Positions 1 to 6,924 of a stretch of 22,201 nt of DNA are shown in pieces. Numbering within the stretch: the first letter of the stretch is position 1; each line of letters opens with the position of its first letter. The stretch is from Nitrospirota bacterium (GTDB lineage Bacteria > Nitrospirota > Nitrospiria > Nitrospirales > UBA8639). Position numbers and translations under genes: made by a program. The stretch is from contig JAOUGQ010000013.1 of assembly GCA_029865515.1 (NCBI GenBank), positions 1 through 22,201 on the forward strand, read 5' to 3'. The notes beneath the pieces were generated by a model. The model saw nothing but the letters and a program-made list of their open reading frames with translations, did not search any database and was not told the DNA's origin.

Positions 1-1
1 T

Positions 2-112
2 ATCTGCGAGCACTTTAATGCGGCTCTGGATCTGGCTATGCAGATCGTAGAAAAGAAAATCATAGAGGCTGAGCCACAAGCCCACAAAGAGCCGGTCTTG
101 TCGTTAAGTTAG
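2..112 (+). CDS. C-terminal end of an unidentified protein (partial)
   Basis: An open frame enters from the left edge (frame starting at base 2) and ends at a TAG at 110-112. It gives 36 residues: a short alpha-helical stretch (residues about 1-22, with LDLAMQIVEKKIIEAE) and a polar tail ending PVLSLS. The other forward frame beginning at base 1 stops within 18 nt. The fragment is too short to place in a family. It ends 56 nt before the probable original nhaB start at 169, so it could be co-oriented with nhaB. Confidence 0.5.
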   Translation: MCEHFNAALDLAMQIVEKKIIEAEPQAHKEPVLSLS

Positions 113-168
113 AGAATAGTCGTTTTGACCACTCGCTTACGAATCATTTTTTGTTGAAAGTTTCAAAT

Positions 169-273
169 ATGGCGTCACCTGTTCTTCACGCATTTGGAGA
201 AAACTTCCTTGACCATGCCCCAAGGTAGTACAAAGGGACGATTCTCTGTTTCCTCGTTTTAAATCCCTGTTTA
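169..273 (+). pseudogene. nhaB: Interrupted N-terminal coding segment of nhaB (in-frame TAG at 226-228)
   Basis: Reading upstream of the long nhaB frame, the same frame runs back to an ATG at 169 with one interruption, a TAG at 226-228. The encoded residues keep the character of the NhaB N terminus as I know it from E. coli: an NFL motif, then a stop where the family has Trp in the DWYK motif, then YK, then FL..NP, then PFV.GW continuing into the uninterrupted frame. A single G-to-A change (TGG to TAG) explains the stop. A weak GAAAG precedes ATG 169. Other genes here end in TAG (for example PriA), so TAG is an ordinary stop in this genome. The segment holds the cytoplasmic N terminus and the first half of the first membrane span. 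Confidence 0.6.
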
Positions 274-1791
274 TTGTATACCGTTGGGCCCTTCGTCACA
301 GGGTGGTGTCTCATCCTGGAATTTATTTTAACCCTGGCCCTGGCGTTAAAAAGTTATCCTTTGCAGCCCGGTGGGTTATTGGCCCTCGAAGCCGTGCTGA
401 TCGGGATGGCAAAACCCGAAACCGTCTATCATGAGGCATTGACCAATTTCCAAGTGATCCTGCTGTTGATTTTCATGGTGGCAGGAATCTACTTTATGAA
501 AGATTTGTTATTATTTATTTTTGCAAAAATTTTGCTCCATGTCAGATCGAAGACGAAGCTGGCTCTGTTATTTTCGGGACTGGGAGCATTTTTGTCGGCG
601 TTTCTCGACGCGCTAACGGTCACCGCGGTCATCATCGCGGTAGCCGTGGGATTTTTCAAAGTGTATCACCGGGTAGCTTCGGGAAAAGGAAGTCGCGATG
701 ATCATGATCATACGATGGACCATGAGGTTGGATCTCTCCATCGATCTGATTTAGAGGAGTTTCGGGGTTTTTTAAGGAATCTCCTCATGCATGGGGCGGT
801 TGGGACTGCTCTGGGAGGCGTCTGCACCTTAGTCGGAGAACCGCAAAATTTATTGATCGGGGAGAAGGCGAGTTGGAATTTCATTGAATTCTTTATTCGC
901 ATGTCTCCTGTGACTATGCCTGTTTTATGTGTGGGGTTTCTGACCTGCGTCTTCGTCGAACGATTCCGATGGTTTGGTTATGGGTTCAATCTTCCCATAG
1001 CTGTGAGGGACATCCTATTACGATTTGACCAGGAGACCTCCCTCAAGATGGATCATCGGTTTAAGGCCCGTTTGATTATTCAGGGTCTGGCCATGATTTG
1101 TTTGATTGTCGCCCTGGCCTTTCATTTGGCGGAGGTCGGGATCATCGGATTAACGGTAATCGTGTTTGTGACCGCCTTTAACGGTATTATTGAAGAGCAT
1201 CAACTTGGGGAGGCCTTCAAGGAGGCTCTTCCGTTTACGGCACTCTTAGTGGTGTTTTTTGCCGTGGTGGCGGTCATCCAGGAGCAGCAACTATTCGGAC
1301 CCATTATCCAATATGCCCTGGCTATGGATGGAGATCATCAAATCGGCATGTTTTTCATTGCGAACGGAATTCTTTCGTCAATAAGCGACAACGTCTTTGT
1401 TGCCACGGTTTATATTGAACAAGTGGTTCGGACCCTTTACCAGGGGGTGATTAGTCGTGATCAATTTGACCTCCTGGCGGTCGCCATTAACACGGGAACC
1501 AATATTCCGAGTGTGGCTACCCCAAATGGGCAGGCCGCCTTTCTCTTTCTTTTGACATCTTCACTCGCTCCAGTGATCCGCTTGTCCTATGGGAAAATGG
1601 TCTGGATGGCTATCCCTTATACGGTTACTATGACGATCACCGGTCTCCTGTCCGTGTATGTGCTGTTGCAACCTGTGACACAAACCTACTATGCGCAGGG
1701 GTTGTTAAGGCATCATGCGTTGGCTGTGGCGGAACAACAGCCGGTGCATGGCATTCCGGTTTCCATAACCGGTTCCACTCTGCCTAAGTAA
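274..1791 (+). CDS. nhaB: Na+/H+ antiporter NhaB
   Basis: Inner-membrane antiporter that exchanges cytoplasmic Na+ for external H+, giving sodium and alkali tolerance. From TTG 274 the product is 505 residues and matches NhaB from memory along its whole length: LEFILTLALALKSYPLQPGGLLALEA region near residue 15, VAGIYFMK, the AFLSAFLDALTV motif near residue 107, YHRVAS, the GTALGGVCTLVGEPQNL motif near residue 180, SSISDNVF, and AINTGTNIPSVATPNGQAAF near residue 405. An insert rich in Asp/His at residues about 140-157 is more variable. E. coli NhaB is about 513 residues. With the upstream segment from 169 this gene would be 540 codons, so the TTG start looks like a truncation caused by the TAG at 226-228 and would lose part of the first membrane span. 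Family identity is very secure; whether the protein is functional is open. Confidence 0.9.
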   Translation: MYTVGPFVTGWCLILEFILTLALALKSYPLQPGGLLALEAVLIGMAKPETVYHEALTNFQVILLLIFMVAGIYFMKDLLLFIFAKILLHVRSKTKLALLFSGLGAFLSAFLDALTVTAVIIAVAVGFFKVYHRVASGKGSRDDHDHTMDHEVGSLHRSDLEEFRGFLRNLLMHGAVGTALGGVCTLVGEPQNLLIGEKASWNFIEFFIRMSPVTMPVLCVGFLTCVFVERFRWFGYGFNLPIAVRDILLRFDQETSLKMDHRFKARLIIQGLAMICLIVALAFHLAEVGIIGLTVIVFVTAFNGIIEEHQLGEAFKEALPFTALLVVFFAVVAVIQEQQLFGPIIQYALAMDGDHQIGMFFIANGILSSISDNVFVATVYIEQVVRTLYQGVISRDQFDLLAVAINTGTNIPSVATPNGQAAFLFLLTSSLAPVIRLSYGKMVWMAIPYTVTMTITGLLSVYVLLQPVTQTYYAQGLLRHHALAVAEQQPVHGIPVSITGSTLPK

Positions 1792-2305
1792 GCATGGCTT
1801 GCTTCCAAACTGTCATCAATATTTTTTTTGCGACGGACTCTTTCCGAAAATCACGATTCCAAGCTTACTCTTGCTCTTTCCGCTGATACGAAAATGTCCC
1901 TTATTATATGGGCGTTTCCCTTTCCCTTAGTGGCCGAGCACCCTAAATCTGATAAACTTGTTCAGGCATAGGACTTGAGATTGAGGAGCAGTCCTGAGCT
2001 GGACAATCCTAAGAATGAGATTTGCCCTGTCGTTAGGGTATAGTCAAAGAAAAATTCTCGTATTCAATGGATTTCACTGAGAGTGACCCTCATTTATAAT
2101 GGTACAAAATTTCATGGAAGGGTTCGGCATATTCATGGACTGAAAGTTTTCTAAAGCAATGCCCACACCTTATGTAGGACCAAGAACGCCTGATCCTCGA
2201 GTTACGATACGGGAAGCCCAATCAAGTTTTTCTATCCTCAAGAGCAGTATGGCTTCCAATCACCTCAAGGGGCTTCAATGAACTGCCGATGGTTGCTAAC
2301 TGCCG
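1792..2305 (+). other. Gene-free stretch between nhaB and the histidine kinase
   Basis: No credible protein is encoded on either strand. A T8 run near 1822-1829 lies downstream of nhaB, but the nearest stem (AAGCA/TGCTT, about 1791-1805) is not adjacent to it, so I do not call a terminator. The stretch holds a probable promoter at 2073-2100 and a 17-bp tandem duplication at its right end. Confidence 0.6.
2073..2100 (+). promoter_or_regulatory. Candidate sigma70-type promoter for the kinase/regulator pair
   Basis: A perfect TATAAT -10 lies at 2095-2100 with a TTCACT -35-like hexamer (4 of 6) at 2073-2078, spacer 16 nt. It points towards the kinase and would leave a leader of about 200 nt. The -35 match is modest, so the call rests mainly on the -10. 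Confidence 0.4.
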
Positions 2306-2319
2306 ATGGTTGTAAATAA
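2278..2319 (+). CDS. Possible 13-residue leader peptide overlapping the kinase start
   Basis: ATG 2278 is preceded by AAGGGG (2267-2272) at a 5-nt spacing, a better ribosome site than the kinase start itself has. The frame reads MNCRWLLTADGCK and stops at TAA 2317-2319, 14 nt inside the kinase gene in another frame. It could couple translation of the kinase. Only spacing and overlap support it. Confidence 0.25.
   Translation: MNCRWLLTADGCK
2281..2314 (+). repeat. 17-bp tandem duplication at the kinase start
   Basis: Two adjacent copies, 2281-2297 and 2298-2314, share the first 15 bases (AACTGCCGATGGTTG) and differ in the last two. The kinase ATG (2306) lies in the second copy; the first copy offers the equivalent ATG at 2289, which reads into a stop after eight codons. 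Confidence 0.85.
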
Positions 2320-4231
2320 ATTTTTCTTAAATCTTCCAATCGAGAAGAAGCTTCTTCTTGTCACGACTGTTCCCCTACTAGCGGTGTTAGTGTTGAGTCT
2401 TGTGACCTATAAAAGTGTACAGACCTTTTCGTTGGACGAAGACCATCTCAATGATGTGTATCATGTGCAAAGTGCCTCATCAGAATTTATGCGATTGGTT
2501 GTGGATCTAGAAACCGGATTTCGGGGGTATGTCTTGACTCAACAACCACAATTTTTGCAACCCTATTTGGCGGCCAAGCAGCGGGTCATGTTACTCGGCA
2601 ATTCATTGAGACAGATGGTACAACATGTTGAGCCTCAACGGATGTTAATAAAATCCGTCCAAAAAATGGTCGAACAATTAATGAACGATAAAGATCTCCT
2701 GATTGATCGGATCAAAGCGGGGCATCCCCAGGAGGCGATGGCCTATATCGAGAGTGAGAAAGGTCGCCTGCTCATGCTCGCCATTCGCGAAGAGATGGCT
2801 CGATTTGACCGGCGGGAAGTTGAGCAGTTGCAACAAGCCCTTGCGAGTAGCTCCGAAGACCGGACCGTCTTGATGGGGGTGGTCGTGGGGGGAGGGTCAT
2901 TGGCTTTGATCATGTTGCTGGTTCCCCTTCATCTGATTGCGCGGTCTATTACAGGTCCGCTCACAATCTTAGCCAAAGCCGTGGAAAATGTTTCCGGTGG
3001 GACCATTCCGGAAATTCCGATTTTTCATCGTGGGGACGAAATTGGCGAATTGACGAAAGTCATGCAGGCAATGGGCACTCAAATCCGCAATCATATCCGC
3101 CGTATCGAACAATCCGAACAGGAACTGCGGACACTGAACCAGGATGTTACTTCTTCTGAGGCCAAATATCGGGGAATTGTGGATTATGCGCCGATTGGAA
3201 TTTTTGCTGCGAAAGATGTCCATCTAATTTTTAGCAACCGACAGAATTGGATTTTGGCGGGCCGGAATCCGGATGAGGATTTAGATCCTGAACACATGTG
3301 GGAGGCCGTTCATCCAGACGATCGAGAGGGGGTACGAGAGGCTTTTCAGGATTCGTGCCACCGGGGTGAACCATTTGAACGGGTCTTTCGCTTTCTGCAT
3401 CCGGACGGAGCCGTTCGAAAGGTCTTGAGTCGCGCAGTTCCTATTCAAGATAAATTTGGTCAGACAATGGTCTATCAAGGTTTTAACGTGGATATCACGG
3501 CGTTAGAAAATATGCGTGCCCAACTGAACCGGTCTGAACGATTGGCCACGTTGGGACAAGTGGCTGCGGGGATTGCCCATGAGATTCGAAACCCATTGGT
3601 GGGCATTGGGTCGACCACGACATTACTGATGGAAGATATCCCTGAGAGCGATTCCCGGCATCAGGATCTGGTCACCATTCTCAAAGAAACGCGGCGATTG
3701 GACCGCATTGTCAATCAAATTGTTGACTATGCTCGTCCGAGAGATTTACTTCCGGTGACGTTTCAATTAGAAGATTTGATTCGGGAGTCGTTACAGGTCC
3801 TGGCTGAGCCGATGAAGCAGAAGGCGATTCAAGTCGAATTTCACCCATCAGCCAATCTAGGTTCTATTCAAGCTGACCGGGACCAACTGAAGCAAGTGGT
3901 GTTGAATATGATTCAAAATGCTGTGGAGGCAATGTCGATGGGGGGATGTCTCCATCTATCCATTGAAGAGGAAACCAATGAACGAGTACCGGGTCTTCGC
4001 CTGAAAGTCAAAGATAATGGGAAGGGAATCAGTCCGAATGCCCTCCCTCGGATTTTTGAGCCGTTTTTCACCACCGGCAAGCATCGCGGAACCGGATTAG
4101 GTCTTGCTATTTGTCGAAATATCATCGAATCTCATGGAGGAGAGATTCATGCGGAAAGTCAGTCAGGTAATGGGACTACCATGACATGGTGGCTTCCCTG
4201 CGTTTGTCAACCTCAACTCTCGCCGGTGTAA
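2306..4231 (+). CDS. Membrane sensor histidine kinase (CHASE3-HAMP-PAS-HisKA-HATPase)
   Basis: Sensor kinase of 641 residues that should phosphorylate the response regulator 3 nt downstream. Domains in order: membrane span about 15-37; CHASE3-type sensor about 45-185 with the typical ETGFRGYVLTQQPQFLQPY motif; second span about 190-212; HAMP about 212-262; PAS about 285-405 (YAPIGIF, HPDDRE); HisKA with phosphoacceptor His425 in AGIAHEIRNPL; HATPase with N-box Asn534/Asn538 (LNMIQNAVEAM), DNGKGIS, FEPFFTT and GTGLGLAI. All catalytic motifs are intact. ATG 2306 is the first possible in-frame start because TAA 2297-2299 lies upstream in frame; it has no good Shine-Dalgarno. The signal sensed cannot be read from sequence; CHASE3 sensors face the periplasm. 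Confidence 0.93.
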   Translation: MVVNKFFLNLPIEKKLLLVTTVPLLAVLVLSLVTYKSVQTFSLDEDHLNDVYHVQSASSEFMRLVVDLETGFRGYVLTQQPQFLQPYLAAKQRVMLLGNSLRQMVQHVEPQRMLIKSVQKMVEQLMNDKDLLIDRIKAGHPQEAMAYIESEKGRLLMLAIREEMARFDRREVEQLQQALASSSEDRTVLMGVVVGGGSLALIMLLVPLHLIARSITGPLTILAKAVENVSGGTIPEIPIFHRGDEIGELTKVMQAMGTQIRNHIRRIEQSEQELRTLNQDVTSSEAKYRGIVDYAPIGIFAAKDVHLIFSNRQNWILAGRNPDEDLDPEHMWEAVHPDDREGVREAFQDSCHRGEPFERVFRFLHPDGAVRKVLSRAVPIQDKFGQTMVYQGFNVDITALENMRAQLNRSERLATLGQVAAGIAHEIRNPLVGIGSTTTLLMEDIPESDSRHQDLVTILKETRRLDRIVNQIVDYARPRDLLPVTFQLEDLIRESLQVLAEPMKQKAIQVEFHPSANLGSIQADRDQLKQVVLNMIQNAVEAMSMGGCLHLSIEEETNERVPGLRLKVKDNGKGISPNALPRIFEPFFTTGKHRGTGLGLAICRNIIESHGGEIHAESQSGNGTTMTWWLPCVCQPQLSPV

Positions 4232-4234
4232 CGC

Positions 4235-5623
4235 ATGCGTGCCAACATTTTTGTGACAGATGACGATGACGTGGTTCGCCAAGCCATTAGCCGACGGCTC
4301 GCGAAACAACATCATCATGTTCGAAGCTTCGATTCGGGAGAAGCCCTGCTGGAAGCCCTTGACCATGATGTTCCTGATCTTATTTTGTTGGACTTGAAAA
4401 TGGGGGGGTTGAGTGGACTGGAGACGCTCAAGCATATTCGTGCCAAATCTCAACAAGCCTTGGTCATTCTTCTCACGGCCTTTGGCACGGTAGAAGACGC
4501 GGTGGAAGCCATTAAACTTGGTGCCTATGATTTTCTTATTAAAAGCGTCGATTTTTCTGGCGTAGAACCTGTGATCGATCGAGCACTGGAATATCTGACT
4601 CTCCGACGCCGTATCGACTTTGAAACTCAGGATAGACCAGGTCGCTATGCCTTCCATGGTTTAATTGCCAATAGTCCCAGTATGAAAGAATTGGTTGGGC
4701 AAATTCAGGAAATGGCGAAAAACCTGAAAACCACGGTGCTGCTATTTGGAGAAACGGGAACGGGTAAAGAATTTGTGGCGAGAGTGCTTCATCATAATGG
4801 CCCCCGGAGCAAAGGCCCGTTTGTCGGAGTGAACTGCACCGCCATTCCTCAGGAATTATTTGAAAGTGAATTATTTGGCTATGAACGTGGAGCGTTCACG
4901 GGGGCGAACCAGCGCAAGCCCGGCCTCTGCGAGCAGGCGGAAGGCGGGACCCTATTTTTAGATGAGATTGGAGACCTCAACCCCTCCATGCAAGCCAAGT
5001 TGCTTCGGGTGTTACAGGAGCGGTCGTTTAAACGATTAGGTGGGCAAGCGGATATTGATGTGGATTTTCGTCTCATCGCTGCCACCAATCGGGATCTGCG
5101 CAAAGATGTGACGCAAGGAAAATTTCGGGAAGACTTGTTTTTCCGGTTGAATGTCGTGTCATTGACTCTCCCGCCATTACGGAATCGAACGGAGGATATT
5201 ATCCCCCTGTCTCTGGCGACGTTGATCCGACAAAGCAAGAACCTTGGTAAAGAGATCACCGCTATTGAACCGGAAGCTCAACGGTTGTTGGAACGCTATC
5301 CGTATCCGGGAAATATCCGCGAACTGGAAAATATTATGGAGCGTGCGGCCATTTTCTGTCGCGGAAAAAGTTTGACACAAGGGGATCTGCCTCGTGAAGT
5401 CCACGAAGAAGCGCGTTCCTCGGTAACGGCAGTCACTCGGGGGGCCCAACAAGTGGTGCGCATGGAAATGATTCTCGGAGAACAAACCCTGGGAGATATT
5501 GAAAGCGATCTGATTGAAGAGGTGATGCGCCTATCCGGTTATAATAAAAGTCTGGCGGCCAAACATCTCGGAATCACCCGGTTTGCCTTGGACCGTCGCC
5601 TAAAAAAAATTCCTGAGTCCTAA
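4235..5623 (+). CDS. NtrC-family sigma54-dependent response regulator
   Basis: Transcription activator of 462 residues. Receiver domain 1-120 with acidic pocket Asp9-Asp12, phosphoacceptor Asp53, Thr81 and Lys103. The usual Pro after that Lys is Ser here (KSV). The AAA+ domain about 140-375 has Walker A GETGTGKE (172-179), the sigma54-contacting GAFTGA loop (219-224) and Walker B TLFLDE (239-244). A Fis-type helix-turn-helix at the C terminus (about 432-460, GYNKSLAAKHLGITRFALDRRL) binds DNA. It starts 3 nt after the kinase stop, so the two form an operon and a cognate pair. I found no convincing -24/-12 site in the gene-free stretches, so its targets probably lie outside this window. Confidence 0.95.
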   Translation: MRANIFVTDDDDVVRQAISRRLAKQHHHVRSFDSGEALLEALDHDVPDLILLDLKMGGLSGLETLKHIRAKSQQALVILLTAFGTVEDAVEAIKLGAYDFLIKSVDFSGVEPVIDRALEYLTLRRRIDFETQDRPGRYAFHGLIANSPSMKELVGQIQEMAKNLKTTVLLFGETGTGKEFVARVLHHNGPRSKGPFVGVNCTAIPQELFESELFGYERGAFTGANQRKPGLCEQAEGGTLFLDEIGDLNPSMQAKLLRVLQERSFKRLGGQADIDVDFRLIAATNRDLRKDVTQGKFREDLFFRLNVVSLTLPPLRNRTEDIIPLSLATLIRQSKNLGKEITAIEPEAQRLLERYPYPGNIRELENIMERAAIFCRGKSLTQGDLPREVHEEARSSVTAVTRGAQQVVRMEMILGEQTLGDIESDLIEEVMRLSGYNKSLAAKHLGITRFALDRRLKKIPES

Positions 5624-6071
5624 AATATTCTACTCAGCCCTCCTTTTGCTATCAATTTCCCAAGTCCGACAGGCTCCCAGCAATCTCTCTCTCTGACGGT
5701 ATTCGAATCCTTACTTCCACGGAAAGCATTGCCGCCCTGAAGTGGATTGTTGAACACTCGAAGTTTGCGGCACGGCTCCTCTCGTTTCAGCAGGATGGTG
5801 AAAGACCAACAACTCTTGGGCCTGTTCAAAAGGAACCGTCAGGCTCTGAAACCTACAAAGGAAAGGCCGAGGATCGTTTGATGAATCCTGAAGGGACCAA
5901 TCTTATTTGGCGAGCGGTACGGGTCTCGTATGTCCGCCTGAGAAAAAGGTCGAGAACGCAGATGGCGGACACCTCCCCTTCCCTCAGGGATTTCCTTTTC
6001 ACCAGTCACTGAAATGATGATCAAGAGAATTGGGGATCACGTTACCAACGGATGGAATGATCCAGTCCCGT
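5624..6071. other. Gene-free stretch after the response regulator
   Basis: Open frames here have no start codon with a ribosome site and show no recognisable protein. One plus-strand frame stays open to about 6012 without an early ATG and may be chance or a decayed remnant. A T-loop-like word TTCGAATCC at 5702-5710 has no matching stem, so it is not a tRNA. Confidence 0.5.
6034..6063. repeat. Two-part inverted repeat downstream of the microprotein gene
   Basis: GGATCA (6034-6039) pairs with TGATCC (6058-6063), and inside it CGTT (6040-6043) pairs with AACG (6047-6050) around a 3-nt loop. No U-run follows on either strand, so it is not a standard intrinsic terminator; it may stabilise the 3' end of the microprotein transcript, whose stop codon is 9 nt away. 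Confidence 0.45.
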
Positions 6072-6164
6072 TTACGATTTTTTTCGACCCTTTAGAAGGA
6101 CAATGATGCCAATCACTCCAATAATGACGGCTAACATCCCAAGTAACTCCAAGCCTTCCATCAT
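6072..6164 (-). CDS. 30-residue single-span membrane microprotein
   Basis: Not recognised as a known family. The minus-strand frame starts at ATG 6164-6162 (a second ATG follows at 6161-6159) and stops at TAA 6074-6072. A perfect AGGAGG (6174-6169) sits 4 nt before the first ATG and 7 nt before the second, so the second may be the real start. The product is a short acidic N terminus (MMEGLELL), one hydrophobic span of about 16 residues (MLAVIIGVIGIIVLLK) with spaced glycines, and a basic tail KGRKKS, the positive-inside signature of an inner-membrane protein with a periplasmic N terminus. Size and shape recall small accessory subunits such as KdpF- or CcoS-type proteins, but nothing ties it to a complex. 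It stands alone between the regulator and priA. Confidence 0.6.
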   Translation of the reverse strand: MMEGLELLGMLAVIIGVIGIIVLLKGRKKS

Positions 6165-6173
6165 GCTACCTCC

Positions 6174-6206
6174 TCATTTAATGAACAAGGTGTTCTCGTC
6201 ACTCAT
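6174..6206 (-). CDS. Possible 10-residue upstream ORF of the microprotein
   Basis: ATG 6206-6204 is preceded by a GGGG-containing ribosome-like site at a 5-nt spacing and reads MSDENTLFIK to TGA 6176-6174. The stop codon overlaps the region of the AGGAGG used by the microprotein, which would allow translational coupling. It is too short to separate from chance without comparison. Confidence 0.2.
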   Translation of the reverse strand: MSDENTLFIK

Positions 6207-6924
6207 TGCTGCCCCTTCTCAAAATATTTTTCTTGTCGGTGTAGAAGACTCTGATCCGGCCGCTTCCGCCCAACAGTCGTGATACAGTTGTTAGTTTGAG
6301 TTCATGGCTTTCTCACCGCTCAACCCTTGTTGCTTTTGCGATACCCCCGCTGTTCGGCCTCTCTCCATTCTTTGAATATAAACTGGTTGTCTGAGGTATT
6401 TTTCACAGTCGAAAAAGGGAGAGCCGACCTTCCGTGTTTCTTGTCAATGAGTAGGTAACAAGGGAAAGCCCTGTCATTATAGGGGAAACCCGCCTCTGGA
6501 GGATAATTAAAACCCTGCCACATGCCAGATTGCCACGAGTGAGTGCACTACTGTGAAGAGGCGGTGGCTTGAAGTTCAGTCGTTAGGCAATGGTCAGAAA
6601 TGTACGTATTGTAATGTCGTCATACACTCGGATTACAGAGGTTTTTCTGTGCGATGGGTCGCAGTCCTTCCCTAATTTGACGGTAGATTTTTGTTCGGGA
6701 ATGATGGCATCTGAAATGGAATTCTGTCTAGATTGTTCTAGCATCAAAAGGAGGGAAATTCAGGATAACAATGTTAATCAGTTGAAAATACTCTACAATC
6801 TATGCGGCTCTTCCAGCTCGTGGTCCCAAATAAATCTGTTGGTAGCAAGACCAGATGTTGAATAACGTTGTGGGGAGAAAAAACGGCTGGTAGAATCGAA
6901 TTCTCATGAAATCTCTCAATCCCT
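6207..6924. other. Gene-free stretch upstream of priA
   Basis: Open frames of 67 residues (minus, 6320-6523) and 91 residues (plus, 6590-6865) lack ribosome sites and show no family signature; I do not call them. A possible promoter for priA, TTGACG near 6678 with AATGAT 17 nt later, is weak. A small hairpin CTAGA-TTGT-TCTAG lies near 6728-6741. Nothing else is evident. Confidence 0.45.

Noticed and set aside
5702..5710. TTCGAATCC resembling a tRNA T-loop
   Set aside because: The flanking bases do not form a T-stem and no acceptor, D or anticodon arms can be drawn around it.
5624..6012. Plus-strand frame open for about 390 nt after the response regulator
   Set aside because: No usable start codon or ribosome site, and the translation shows no recognisable domain; possibly decayed but unsupported.
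6303..6320. TGGCTTTCTCACCGCT with sigma54-like GG-N10-GC spacing
   Set aside because: The -24 and -12 hexamers match poorly beyond the invariant GG/GC, and no suitable gene follows.
6320..6523. 67-residue minus-strand open frame
   Set aside because: No ribosome site before the ATG and no recognisable domain or hydrophobic pattern.
6590..6865. 91-residue plus-strand open frame upstream of priA
   Set aside because: No ribosome site; composition (scattered Cys and Ser, no pattern) looks like chance; it ends before priA without spacing logic.
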